Assembly (NCBI GenBank): GCA_963841635.1
Contig: CAWJDO010000002.1
Coordinates: 186,001-250,000, forward strand
Direction of reading: 5' to 3'
Length of the DNA stretch: 64,000 bases
From: DASWZN01 sp963841635
Lineage (GTDB): Bacteria; Acidobacteriota; Terriglobia; Bryobacterales; Bryobacteraceae
Shown: in pieces, positions 1 through 7,664 of the stretch
Position numbering within the stretch: position 1 is the stretch's first letter
Layout of the letters: the number at the start of each line of letters is the position of its first letter
The notes under the pieces: generated by a model
What the model saw: the letters and a program-made list of their open reading frames with translations, nothing else
Told to the model about the DNA's origin: nothing
The model's database searches: none
Program-made: the position numbers and the translations under genes

Positions 1-152
1 TCAAGGAGGTGGAAGGCCATTCCGTCGAAGAATTGGCTGCCATGACGGGCATCAACGAGAATACAATCAAAGTGAAGCTTTTCCGTGCCCGGCAGAAGTT
101 GCTCAAATCGGCCCAGCGGCTGACTAGGTCGCCGGGTCTTGTTACGGCTTAA
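1..152 (+). CDS. RNA polymerase sigma factor, C-terminal end (5' partial)
   Basis: Only the last 49 codons lie in the window, read from base 3 to a TAA at 150-152. They encode a helix-turn-helix typical of sigma-70 region 4: EELAAMTGINENTIKVKLFR then ARQKLLK. This is the part that reads the -35 element. The gene is followed by a zinc-finger anti-sigma factor, the usual ECF arrangement. Family assignment is good; the subgroup cannot be told without the missing N-terminus. Confidence 0.8.
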   Translation, partial: KEVEGHSVEELAAMTGINENTIKVKLFRARQKLLKSAQRLTRSPGLVTA

Positions 153-213
153 GTAGTTGAAAGCGGACGACTAAGATCCGCGTATCCTATAGGATGTTGA
201 GGGAATAGACGTT

Positions 214-678
214 ATGCATGGGCTCATCAGAGAACGCTTGGAAGATTACCTGAAAGGGGCTCCAGGCAACGTGCCCGAGGTCGAGGACCATCTTCGCGTC
301 TGCGAATCGTGCCGCGAAGAGGCGGCTTCGATGCAGGAGCAGGCCCGGTTGCTGCACGTCCTGGCGCCGCCGCGGCAGACGGATCCCCCGGCGGGATTCT
401 ACGCGCGGGTGCTGGACCGGATCGAGTCGGAACGCAGACCGTCGTTCTGGGACGCGTTCCTCGAGCCGTCATTCGGCCGGCGGCTGCTGGCCACTTCGGT
501 GATGCTGGTTTGCCTGCTCGGGGGCTACGTAGCCTTTACCGAGGTGGCGAACGAAGGCTCCGCGACGACGCCCGAGGCGGTCATGGTTGCCGAACATCCT
601 CCCGGACTGGGCTCGAACGTCGACCGGGATCGCGAGACCGTGCTGGTGTCATTGGCCACATACCGAGACTATCGATGA
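214..678 (+). CDS. membrane-anchored zinc-finger anti-sigma factor
   Basis: A 154-residue protein with the zf-HC2 signature H26-x3-C30-x2-C33 (HLRVCESC), a linker, and one transmembrane helix near residues 90-109. This is the standard build of an anti-sigma factor that holds its ECF sigma factor at the inner membrane until a signal releases it. It lies just downstream of the sigma-factor gene. Its stop overlaps the next start (ATGA at 675-678), so the three genes are probably one operon. The short periplasmic tail has no domain I recognise. The partner sigma factor is inferred from position. Confidence 0.85.
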   Translation: MHGLIRERLEDYLKGAPGNVPEVEDHLRVCESCREEAASMQEQARLLHVLAPPRQTDPPAGFYARVLDRIESERRPSFWDAFLEPSFGRRLLATSVMLVCLLGGYVAFTEVANEGSATTPEAVMVAEHPPGLGSNVDRDRETVLVSLATYRDYR

Positions 679-1052
679 CATCGGTGCACTCTCCGGGCTG
701 GCAGAATCCTCGGATACTGCTGACGCTGGCGGTGGTGTTCCTGGTGGGCGTCACGGTCGGCATGGCGGTGCACCATTGGATGCACGTCGCGCCCCCACCC
801 GCTGCGACGACGGAGGGCGGTCCGAGAGATAAGCTGATGACCCGCCTGAAGACTGAGCTGAATCTGACACCCGAGCAGAACGAGCAGCTCAAGACCGTGC
901 TGGACGATTTCTTCACCTACTACTACACCCTCCAGGCGCAACTGGATGACGTGCGCGCCAGCGGCAAGCAGCGCATTCTCCACATCCTCGACGACGGCCA
1001 GAAGAAGAAGTTCGAGAAGATCATGGCCGAGCAGGACAAGCGGCTGAGGTAA
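675..1052 (+). CDS. membrane-anchored Spy/CpxP-like LTxxQ protein
   Basis: A 125-residue protein: short cytoplasmic N-terminus, one membrane helix at about residues 12-35, then an all-helical, charged periplasmic part containing LNLTPEQNEQL, the LTxxQ-type motif of Spy/CpxP/ZraP relatives. These proteins act as periplasmic chaperones or stress and metal sensors that tune envelope-stress signalling. The ATG at 675 is chosen because it overlaps the anti-sigma stop as ATGA; the frame is open further upstream, but that part reads as low-complexity arginine and glycine. Operon position suggests it acts with the sigma/anti-sigma pair. Confidence 0.75.
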   Translation: MTSVHSPGWQNPRILLTLAVVFLVGVTVGMAVHHWMHVAPPPAATTEGGPRDKLMTRLKTELNLTPEQNEQLKTVLDDFFTYYYTLQAQLDDVRASGKQRILHILDDGQKKKFEKIMAEQDKRLR

Positions 1053-1095
1053 GAAAAGCAGCTCGTTGCCCGTCGCCCGTTGCATCGGATTCCCC

Positions 1096-1140
1096 GTGGG
1101 GCAGGACTCCAGTCCTGCAGCGGGTCTCCAGACCCGCCTC
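1096..1140. repeat. double-palindrome intergenic repeat, copy 1
   Basis: Two adjacent hairpins, GCAGGACT/AGTCCTGC at 1101-1118 and GCGGGTCT/AGACCCGC at 1120-1137, lie between two convergent genes. The second hairpin and the bases joining the two are identical to those at 46429-46472. It could work as a bidirectional terminator, but the long-distance identity marks it as a dispersed repeat. The bases just before it (about 1060-1085) resemble the arms of the inverted repeat at 39555-39666. Confidence 0.7.
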
Positions 1141-1152
1141 CGTCCAGCTACC

Positions 1153-2460
1153 CTAAACTACCTCAATGACCACCGCAGGAAATTCGCGCGAGCCTATCCC
1201 GAGTTCCAGCCGATGCTGGCCCGGGTCGATGGCGGCTGGCAGGCGGAAGATCACCTCGATCAACGGCGGGAGGGGATCGACGCACTGCACTTCAAATCCC
1301 TGGACCGGACAGCCGTCCACGGCCGCCCGGAACTGGCTCACCTCCGGCATCTCCTCGAAGGCGGCTTTGATGGAACGGCTGGCGATGCGCGTCCCCGCGA
1401 GCTGATCGACGGCGTCGCTTAGCCACACCAGGCGGGGAACCGTGGGGCCTGGCGGAATCACTCGCACGAAGGAAGGCGGCGCGAGCGGCTGTCCCCGGTA
1501 AAGCAGCTCGAGCGGCTGCAGGCCCGGCTCGATGCCCGCTGGAAGCTGAATGTTGAATCGCAGGAGGCCGGCAGACTCAGGCGGGCCCAGGAACGGCCCC
1601 AGCGATTCCGGCGTCGCGCGGGCGTGCCCGACGGTGGCTTCGAGCGTGTTCAGGTCGGCGTCGGGCGGCAGTCCCTCGATCCACAGCGAGACGAACGCCC
1701 ACCGGCCGCTCGCGGGCACCACGGGGCCGGAGTTGCGGGCGTCGATGATGCGCCGGATTCGCGGCGGCGACGGTGGGCGCGGGCCGGGCGGGCACGGCTT
1801 CTGGAGGGCCACCGCCATGTACTGCGTCGCGGGGGCTTCGACGGCCATCAGCAACATTCCAGACTCGCGCGCGAATGCCGCCGTCTCGCGGTCGCTGATG
1901 CGCGCCCCATGCCAGGTGTCCGGAGCCTCAACGATGCCCGGCGTGCCGTTCGCCTGGAACCAGAACACTCCGCCGGGCGTCAGAACGCGGCACGCCTCCC
2001 GCATATAGCCGAAGATCACCTCGCGGCTGGGGATGTGTTGGAAGACGGCGTAGGAGTACACGAAATCGAAGGACTCGTTGGCGAAGCCGGCCAGATCGGC
2101 GCCGCCGCCGCGGTCGACGTGCGCGTTGGGAAAGTCCCGAAGCCTCTCGCGGGCGCCTTCGACCATCTCGTCGGAGACGTCGATGCCGTGGATTTCGCCG
2201 ACGTGGGCGCTCAAAGGGCGCATCAGCCGTCCCAGGCCGCAGCCGATCTCGAGCGCGCGCCGGCAGCGCGGCGCGGGGCGGGGCGGGAGGCGCAGGAGCT
2301 GTTCCGCCAGGCCGAGGGCCAGGCCGCTGCCAGTGGCGAAGAACTCGTCCTCATCCTGGTTGCGACGGCCGAACGCGACGTAATACTTGGCGTCGCTGCG
2401 CGCGCGCTCGTTCCAGTCTTCGCGCATGCGCCGGCAGAGGGAGTCGTCCATTCGACCCAT
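1153..2460 (-). CDS. SAM-dependent methyltransferase with C-terminal extension
   Basis: A 435-residue protein. The N-terminal half is a class I Rossmann methyltransferase: motif I ALEIGCGLGRLM at residues 69-80, a conserved acidic residue in IHGIDVS, and a post-motif ACRVLTPGGVFWFQANG strand. The C-terminal ~190 residues look like a beta-rich Ig-like or carbohydrate-related domain rich in Pro and Gly. This resembles methyltransferases of surface polysaccharide or cell-envelope loci. Substrate is unknown. It has no close operon partner: the next gene upstream starts over 1.3 kb away on the same strand. Confidence 0.75.
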   Translation of the reverse strand: MGRMDDSLCRRMREDWNERARSDAKYYVAFGRRNQDEDEFFATGSGLALGLAEQLLRLPPRPAPRCRRALEIGCGLGRLMRPLSAHVGEIHGIDVSDEMVEGARERLRDFPNAHVDRGGGADLAGFANESFDFVYSYAVFQHIPSREVIFGYMREACRVLTPGGVFWFQANGTPGIVEAPDTWHGARISDRETAAFARESGMLLMAVEAPATQYMAVALQKPCPPGPRPPSPPRIRRIIDARNSGPVVPASGRWAFVSLWIEGLPPDADLNTLEATVGHARATPESLGPFLGPPESAGLLRFNIQLPAGIEPGLQPLELLYRGQPLAPPSFVRVIPPGPTVPRLVWLSDAVDQLAGTRIASRSIKAAFEEMPEVSQFRAAVDGCPVQGFEVQCVDPLPPLIEVIFRLPAAIDPGQHRLELGIGSREFPAVVIEVV

Positions 2461-2481
2461 TATCGTCCGGCACGGCCGACG

Positions 2482-3816
2482 CTATCGGTCGTTGTCGGAG
2501 ACACCGAGCTTCCGGCGAATCGCCCTGACAGCGTATTTCTTTGAGTCCTCCATCTCAGGCCGGACTGGAATGCTTTCGATCTTCCGAAGTGTTTCCGGGT
2601 CCCGAGCGTGATTCTCCAAATACAAGAGACTCTGCCCGACGTATTGACCCCGCTCCAAGAACGAAAGGGATGCGCGCGAAAAGTCGATGCTGTGCCGGTC
2701 CATCGCAGCGAACACGTGCCCCATTACGGCGCCCTCGTAAGCTGGGTGAATGGGCGCTCCGAGAAAGGCTGACTCCAGGGACGGTGCGTACGCCGCCATC
2801 TCATTTCGCGATTCGAGTGCGTCGACGAACGCAATTACACGCTCGAGGATGAATTCGCTTGTGCCATAGCCGCCCCGGTCGAGGCCACCAAACAGAATAC
2901 GCCGGACCTCGGCGTCGCTTATGGGCCCCCGAGAGAGCAACTCGCGCAGGACGATCGTGTCGCGGCGGGAGAGGGCCGTCGGTGTGTTGGTCCCCTTGGG
3001 AAGCGAGTTCTTGCCCACTTCCTCCAGAAGAGCTTGCCTTGTCCAGGTTACGAGCCGATCGCGCAATGGCGGAAACCTTTCCCTGACCCAACTGGAACCG
3101 GCCTCAGCACCACCTGAGATCGGCTTCGACAGACTAACGCCGATGTAGCCACGGTCGCCCCTGGCCAACGCGCTAAGCCACATCCTATAGATGCCACGCT
3201 CGGTTTTGAGGTAGTCACCGATCCCCGCCACTTCCTGCTTGCCCGGTTCGGAGTTGAGGTAGATCAATTGGAGCGACCGAAGCTGGATGGAGCCGTCCCA
3301 CACAAACAGTTTGTCGCAATAGCGGGCCAGTTCGTCGGCTCGAAGGACCGTCGCATCGACTTCCACAATGAAGATGTCCCAGTAGGGAGTGTTCCAGAGC
3401 CAGGTGGCACGCTCCGGGCGACTGGGATCCGCTGCGTTCCAGCGGGCAAGCAGCACGTCGCCTTCATCGGTGGTCATGAATGTCCGGATTGCGGGCAGAT
3501 CCGGGTCCTGGAGATGAAGCCGGACCGTATCACCAGCCGACTTCCTGACCCCTGATACCACCTGCGCCTCCCAGCTTCCTGGAACCACTGGAGAGAGCTT
3601 TGCCGGGTCCAGCCCCAAGACGATGCTCTCGAACCGGGCGTCAGGGGAAAGGTGAGTCGCGGGCTGCGAATCGATCGTAACGCGCACCTCGGGCGGCGGG
3701 CGCCTGCCGCTTCGAACCACCTTCGGGGCCGCCTGAGGTTGCGCAGATGCCATCACCGCGCTCATCGCGAAGGTCACCGCGACGGTCATCGCTCTCTTGG
3801 TCGCACCCTCTTTCAC
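2482..3816 (-). CDS. secreted protein of unknown function
   Basis: A 444-residue protein whose start is a GTG at 3816, preceded by GTGAGG. It gives a basic N-terminus followed by a hydrophobic stretch and an ASA-Q cleavage-like site, hence a signal peptide. An upstream GTG at 3837 is possible but would precede the signal with seven extra residues. The mature part has an N-terminal beta-rich half and a mostly helical C-terminal half; I recognise no catalytic motif. It sits 21 bp from the methyltransferase on the same strand, so co-transcription is possible. Confidence 0.6.
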   Translation of the reverse strand: MKEGATKRAMTVAVTFAMSAVMASAQPQAAPKVVRSGRRPPPEVRVTIDSQPATHLSPDARFESIVLGLDPAKLSPVVPGSWEAQVVSGVRKSAGDTVRLHLQDPDLPAIRTFMTTDEGDVLLARWNAADPSRPERATWLWNTPYWDIFIVEVDATVLRADELARYCDKLFVWDGSIQLRSLQLIYLNSEPGKQEVAGIGDYLKTERGIYRMWLSALARGDRGYIGVSLSKPISGGAEAGSSWVRERFPPLRDRLVTWTRQALLEEVGKNSLPKGTNTPTALSRRDTIVLRELLSRGPISDAEVRRILFGGLDRGGYGTSEFILERVIAFVDALESRNEMAAYAPSLESAFLGAPIHPAYEGAVMGHVFAAMDRHSIDFSRASLSFLERGQYVGQSLLYLENHARDPETLRKIESIPVRPEMEDSKKYAVRAIRRKLGVSDNDR

Positions 3817-3876
3817 GGTAGCCTCACGAAATCCCACACCAGTCTACTACCTCCCCAACCCCGTACAATCGAGTTC

Positions 3877-4809
3877 ATGGCCATCGAGTTCCTCCACGTC
3901 ACCTTTCCTCCGCTCGAGAACCTGAGCGTGGCGGCGCCGGATGGGGCCGTTATCGGGATCGTGGGCGAAGACGGCTCGGGCACGCGCCCTCTGCTCCGTC
4001 TGGCGGCGGGCTTGGAGCGGCCGGCCGCGGGCGAGATTCGGGTGCGCGGGACGGCGCGCCTGATCGGGCCTTGCGATCCGTGGGAACCGGGCGCCGCGGA
4101 TGCGCTGCTGCTCGATCAAGCGCTAGCCGAACGGGACGCCCTAGTGCGGGCGCGCGCCGCCATCGACATCGAGCGCGTGCGGCGCTCCAGCGGAACCGTG
4201 CTGATGGCCTCGCACGAAGACGCGCTCCTCCGCCAGCTGTGCGACGAAATCTGGTGGCTCGATGGCGGCCGGCTCGCGGCGAAAGGCGATCCCGGCGAGA
4301 CGCTCGACCGCTACCAGCGCCACATCGCGCGCCGGCTTCGCGAGAGCGGCGACGGAATGCCGGCGCTGGCGCCCAGCCTGCGGCGCGGCGACGGACGGGC
4401 GCGCGTCCTAAGCGTCGAGACGCTGGACGGCCAGGGCCGCGCCACCACGGTCTGGCAAGGCGGCGAAGAGGCCGCGGTGCGGGTGACGGTGCGCTTCACG
4501 CAGCCGGTCGCCGATCCGGTGGTGGGCATCATGATCCGCACGCGAATTGGATTCGAGGTCTACGGCACCAACACCTGGCTCGAGGGGGTGAAGCTGGGGC
4601 CGCGCGATGCGGGCGACACCATCGCGGTGACGTTCGCGTTCCCCTGTCCGCTGTGCCCGCAGCGTTACACGGTGACGGCCGCTTCGCACGATCCCGATGG
4701 AGTCTGGCACGACTGGATCGAGGACGCCGTGCTGGTGTTGGTCGCAGGCAGCCGCTACACGGCAGGGGTGGTCAACCTCCGCGCCCGGGTGACGGCGGAG
4801 CCGGTGTGA
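3877..4809 (+). CDS. degenerate ABC ATPase fused to Wzt-like C-terminal domain
   Basis: A 310-residue protein from the ATG at 3877. The first ~165 residues follow the outline of an ABC ATPase, but the P-loop reads GEDGSGTRP, with no Walker A lysine. The helical subdomain with Q-loop and LSGGQ signature is absent. The Walker B end is LLLDQ instead of LLLDE. A histidine of the switch region survives in MASHEDALL, and a D-loop-like stretch remains. The last ~120 residues match the beta-sandwich seen after Wzt ATPases, which binds the end of an O-antigen chain in polysaccharide export. ATP hydrolysis seems impossible; a binding or scaffold role is an inference. No permease is adjacent. Confidence 0.65.
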   Translation: MAIEFLHVTFPPLENLSVAAPDGAVIGIVGEDGSGTRPLLRLAAGLERPAAGEIRVRGTARLIGPCDPWEPGAADALLLDQALAERDALVRARAAIDIERVRRSSGTVLMASHEDALLRQLCDEIWWLDGGRLAAKGDPGETLDRYQRHIARRLRESGDGMPALAPSLRRGDGRARVLSVETLDGQGRATTVWQGGEEAAVRVTVRFTQPVADPVVGIMIRTRIGFEVYGTNTWLEGVKLGPRDAGDTIAVTFAFPCPLCPQRYTVTAASHDPDGVWHDWIEDAVLVLVAGSRYTAGVVNLRARVTAEPV

Positions 4810-4815
4810 GCAGCG

Positions 4816-5025
4816 CTAGCACTCGCCGCGGCGGCGCTTGACGAGCCAGGGCTCGATCGCGCCGGGGTTGTCGAGGACTTCGCGTTCGACTTCGCGGAAC
4901 TGGCTGTCGATCACCAGCCGCTCGATACCCGCTCCCAAGGTTCGGTCGCCACTCTCGGTCCGCTTTCGCTCGATGAGGGAGAGGACGGCTTCGCAGAGCT
5001 CGATGTAGTGCAGCGTGTTGCTCAT
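4816..5025 (-). CDS. small conserved hypothetical protein, tandem copy A
   Basis: A 69-residue protein with a good AGGAGG ribosome site seven bases before its ATG. It is a paralog of the neighbour at 5095-5304 (52 of 69 residues identical), ending in the shared AIEPWLVKRRRGE tail. The sequence is a helical N-terminal half (ELCEAVLSLIERKR) and a basic end; no known domain is evident. The size and basic tail would suit a small nucleic-acid- or protein-binding adaptor, but there is no direct evidence for this. Confidence 0.6.
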   Translation of the reverse strand: MSNTLHYIELCEAVLSLIERKRTESGDRTLGAGIERLVIDSQFREVEREVLDNPGAIEPWLVKRRRGEC

Positions 5026-5094
5026 GGCTTACCCTCCTGTCCGGTTAGACGCAGAATAGGCCGCTAAGTTCCAGCTAGAGAGCTCCAGGGCGCG

Positions 5095-5304
5095 TTAGCG
5101 CTCGCCGCGGCGGCGCTTGACCAGCCAGGGCTCGATCGCGCCGGGGTTCTCGAGGATGTCGCGCTCGATCTCGCAAAACTGCCCGTCGATCGCCAGCCGC
5201 TCGAAACCAGCGCCCAAGGTTGCGTCGCCCGTCTCGGCCCGCTTGCGCTCGATCAACGACAGGATGGCCTCGCATAGCTCGATGTGGTGAACAGTGTCTC
5301 CCAT
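5095..5304 (-). CDS. small conserved hypothetical protein, tandem copy B
   Basis: A 69-residue paralog of 4816-5025. Both start with an ELCEA(V/I)LSLIERKR helix and end with AIEPWLVKRRRGE. The differences are spread evenly and mostly conservative, which points to purifying selection on both copies. The upstream sequences also share TTAGACGC close to the start, so the duplication included the leader. An AGAGGGG ribosome site precedes the ATG. Function unknown. Confidence 0.6.
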   Translation of the reverse strand: MGDTVHHIELCEAILSLIERKRAETGDATLGAGFERLAIDGQFCEIERDILENPGAIEPWLVKRRRGER

Positions 5305-5444
5305 AGACCCCTCTTACTCGATTAGACGCCGGGCGGGGCTTGAGGTCGCAGGAAGATTGTTACTTCTCGGAACACGGGGTTCCAACCCAGGGGACTTGAG
5401 AGTACAATCGTCTCCTAGCCGGGCGAGATCCCGGCCTGGGAGGG
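5305..5444. other. intergenic stretch before small secreted protein
   Basis: This gap separates divergent genes. It contains a small palindrome GGAAC-ACGG-GGTTCC-like at about 5375-5389, a TACAAT that could serve as a -10 element near 5403, and a GC-rich hairpin GCCGGG/CCCGGC around 5418-5435. No gene is seen. Confidence 0.35.
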
Positions 5445-5450
5445 ATGATC

Positions 5451-5711
5451 ATGATCTCACGCAGGTTCACGTTGCAGTGCATTCTGCCGGCGATCGGACT
5501 GGGCGGTCTGGCGGCCGGCGTAGCGAAAGGCGATCACGAGCGCCAACCCCATATGCACGCCGCTTTGGAGCATCTGCGAGCGGCCAGAGAGTCTCTGGAG
5601 AGGGCCGAGCCGGACAAGGGCGGCCACCGGACCAAGGCGATTGAGCTGGTGAACGGGGCCATCCACCAGGTGGAGGAAGGCATCGAGTTCGCCCATCGCC
5701 ATTTCCGGTAG
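5451..5711 (+). CDS. small secreted protein, Tat-like signal, unknown function
   Basis: An 86-residue protein from the ATG at 5451, chosen because GGGAGGG lies six bases upstream; the ATG at 5445 would overlap that site. The N-terminus is SRRFTLQ followed by a hydrophobic stretch, similar to a twin-arginine signal. The mature part, HAALEHLRAARESLERAEP and onward, is a pair of amphipathic helices rich in His, Ala and Glu. I recognise no family with certainty. It ends four bases before the encoded CCA of the convergent tRNA gene. Confidence 0.55.
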   Translation: MISRRFTLQCILPAIGLGGLAAGVAKGDHERQPHMHAALEHLRAARESLERAEPDKGGHRTKAIELVNGAIHQVEEGIEFAHRHFR

Positions 5712-5714
5712 AAT

Positions 5715-5792
5715 TGGCGTCCCCAGCGGGATTCGAACCCGCGTTACCGCCGTGAAAGGGCGATGTCCTAGGCCGGGCTAGACGATAGGGAC
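5715..5792 (-). tRNA. tRNA-Glu (anticodon TTC)
   Basis: On the minus strand the 75-nt body starts GTCCCTA and ends TGGGGAC plus discriminator G, pairing as a seven-base acceptor stem. The anticodon loop reads CCTTTCACG with anticodon TTC, and the T-arm is GGGTTCGAATCCC. The 3' CCA is encoded (5715-5717 on the plus strand read TGG). All arms can be formed by eye, and the identity is unambiguous. Confidence 0.95.
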
Positions 5793-5843
5793 TTCAGGAA
5801 GGCCGAGTACCTCCACCACTTTAGCGGTCGGCCCGCATCCCAG

Positions 5844-6143
5844 TCAACCAGCGATCTGCCTGGACGGGCGGCTGCGGCGCTTGATCGCTGCCAGCAGGTA
5901 GCGCATGAACGGACAGCCGGTTGCGAACCGCGCGCCGCGCTGGTGCAACGTGCGCAGTAACTGCTCGCCCGCCGGGTCCACGAAGTCCACCTCTCTTAAG
6001 TCCACCGTTACCGCTCTGCCGGAAAGGCCCGGCGCGGCCGCTTGCCAGCAACGCTCCACTTCGTCCACCCACGGTCCGGCCAGCCGGCCCTCCAGGTGGA
6101 ACCGCAACTCGCCGGCATTCTCATGGACCGTGATGCGCAACAT
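5844..6143 (-). CDS. STAS-domain protein
   Basis: A 99-residue protein from the ATG at 6143, preceded by AGGGG. The sequence has the beta-alpha pattern of STAS domains, LRFHLEGRLAGPWVDEVE followed by VTVDLREVDFVDPAGEQLL. STAS proteins act as anti-anti-sigma factors or as modulators of transporters. The usual phosphorylatable serine region (D-x-S/T-x2-G) reads DFVDPAGEQ, so the Ser/Thr is replaced by Pro. Regulation by a typical anti-sigma kinase therefore seems unlikely. Possible partners nearby are not evident. Confidence 0.7.
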   Translation of the reverse strand: MLRITVHENAGELRFHLEGRLAGPWVDEVERCWQAAAPGLSGRAVTVDLREVDFVDPAGEQLLRTLHQRGARFATGCPFMRYLLAAIKRRSRPSRQIAG

Positions 6144-6429
6144 GGCACCCCTGCCAAGGCACGGCGGATGCCAAAGGCCCGCGGCTCGTAACACGGCTGC
6201 TTAGGCCCGCAGCTGCCCACGCTGCCTGCCGCTATTTGGGCAGACTGCCGTCGGGCCGGCAGCCCGGCTGGGCCCGCCTCCGGTCCCCTCTAGGTGTGTC
6301 AACGACGTACGGGTATGGGCACCGGGGTGCATTCTCCTTTCGCGATGGCCGAACCGGAAACTGCGATTTGGACCATTGGTTAGCGACGGCTTACCGTTAG
6401 CGTTCGCTTACCTACAGAGGGGAAGGAAG
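6144..6429. promoter_or_regulatory. leader region of exporter operon, possible sigma-54 -24/-12 site
   Basis: A 286-bp gap between the STAS gene and the divergent exporter operon. The first part is GC-rich with several overlapping hairpins (around 6200-6290). At 6317-6330 there is GG-N10-GC (GGGCACCGGGGTGC), which meets the invariant spacing of a sigma-54 promoter though not its full consensus. It is also a near-perfect palindrome. A sigma-54 activator lies at the far end of the operon. The start codon at 6430 is preceded by GAGGGGAAGGAAG. Confidence 0.35.
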
Positions 6430-7662
6430 ATGACAGAAGCGACAATCCACATCGAACCGGTGACCGGGCCCGCGCGCCCGTCCAAAGCGCCCGCCTCCGA
6501 GGCTCGGGCTTTCACCAGCGCGATGAACTTCGTGGCCGTGCGTATGTTGACCGGCGACCGCGCCAAATACCTCGGTCTGGTGTTCGCCATCGCGTTCAGC
6601 TCGTTCCTAATCGCGCAGCAGGTCTCGATCTTCGCCGGCCTGCTCGACCGCATACGCTCGCAGATCCTCGACGTCTGGGACGCCGACATCTGGGTCATGG
6701 ACAAGGCCACGCAATACATCGACGAAGTCTACGCCTTGCGCGACGACGAGCTCTACAAGGTTCGCGGCGTGCCCGGCGTCGAGTGGGCGGTGCCGCTGTT
6801 CAAAGGGCAGCCGGTGGCGCGAGCCTTGAACGGTCGGTTCCGCGCGGTGATCCTGCTGGGCCTGGACGATTCCACGCTGACCGGCGCGCCGCGCAAGATG
6901 ATCCTCGGCTCGATCGAAAACCTGCGCGAACCCGACGCGGTGATCATCGATCTGGCGGGCTATCACTTCCTGTTTCCGGGACAGAAGCCCGCGCTGGGCA
7001 AGGAGCTCGAGATGAACGACCACCGGGCCAGGATCGTGGGGATCTCGAACGCGTCGGCGCCTTTCACGTCGTTTCCCGTCATGTTCACGCGCTACAGCCT
7101 GGCCGTGAACTTCGTCGGCCGGCAGCGAACGCAGATGTCGTTCGTACTCGCCAAGCCGCGGCCCGGGGTGTCGATCGCCGAGGTGACGCGGCGCATCGAC
7201 CAGGCCACCGGCCTGCGCGCGGTGTCGAAGGACCAGTTCGGCTGGATGACCATCGCCTACTACATGGCCCACACCGGCATCCCCGTGAACTTCGGGCTGA
7301 CGGTTGCGATCGGGCTCATCGTAGGCACCGTGGTGGCCGGCCAGACGTTCTACATCTTCACCATCGAGAACCTGAAGCAGTTCGGTGCGCTGAAAGCGAT
7401 CGGGACCACTAACCTGCGCATCGTGGGCATGATCCTGCTGCAAGCGATGCTGGTGGGCCTGATCGGTTACTCGATCGGGATGGGCATGACGGGTGTGTTC
7501 TTCGCGTTCTTCTCGCGCCAGGAGGCCACCCGCGGCATTGTCCTGCTGTGGCAGACCATGGCCGCCACGGGCGCCGTGGTGCTGTTCATCGTGGGGGTGG
7601 CGAGCCTGATGAGCATACGGAAGGTTTTGAAGCTGGAAGCGGCAATCGTTTTTCGAGGTTAA
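6430..7662 (+). CDS. ABC transporter permease, DevC/FtsX type
   Basis: A 410-residue protein from the ATG at 6430 (GAGGGGAAGGAAG upstream). One membrane helix lies near residues 46-70, then a ~200-residue periplasmic domain, then three C-terminal helices with FTIENLKQFGALKAIG, the conserved FtsX/MacB-family loop. This is the four-helix plan of DevC-like permeases of tripartite exporters. It is followed in order by an ATPase, a periplasmic adaptor and an outer-membrane channel, so the four genes make a full export path from inner membrane to outside. Substrate unknown. Confidence 0.88.
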   Translation: MTEATIHIEPVTGPARPSKAPASEARAFTSAMNFVAVRMLTGDRAKYLGLVFAIAFSSFLIAQQVSIFAGLLDRIRSQILDVWDADIWVMDKATQYIDEVYALRDDELYKVRGVPGVEWAVPLFKGQPVARALNGRFRAVILLGLDDSTLTGAPRKMILGSIENLREPDAVIIDLAGYHFLFPGQKPALGKELEMNDHRARIVGISNASAPFTSFPVMFTRYSLAVNFVGRQRTQMSFVLAKPRPGVSIAEVTRRIDQATGLRAVSKDQFGWMTIAYYMAHTGIPVNFGLTVAIGLIVGTVVAGQTFYIFTIENLKQFGALKAIGTTNLRIVGMILLQAMLVGLIGYSIGMGMTGVFFAFFSRQEATRGIVLLWQTMAATGAVVLFIVGVASLMSIRKVLKLEAAIVFRG

Positions 7663-7664
7663 CT

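Noticed and set aside
227..916. Long open frames on the opposite strand of the anti-sigma and LTxxQ genes
   Set aside because: They are arginine/alanine/proline-rich with no domain, typical of antisense reading of GC-rich genes; no ribosome sites.
1624..2544. 306-codon open frame on the plus strand across the methyltransferase gene
   Set aside because: The minus strand has clear methyltransferase motifs in the same place; the plus frame shows no motif and biased residues.
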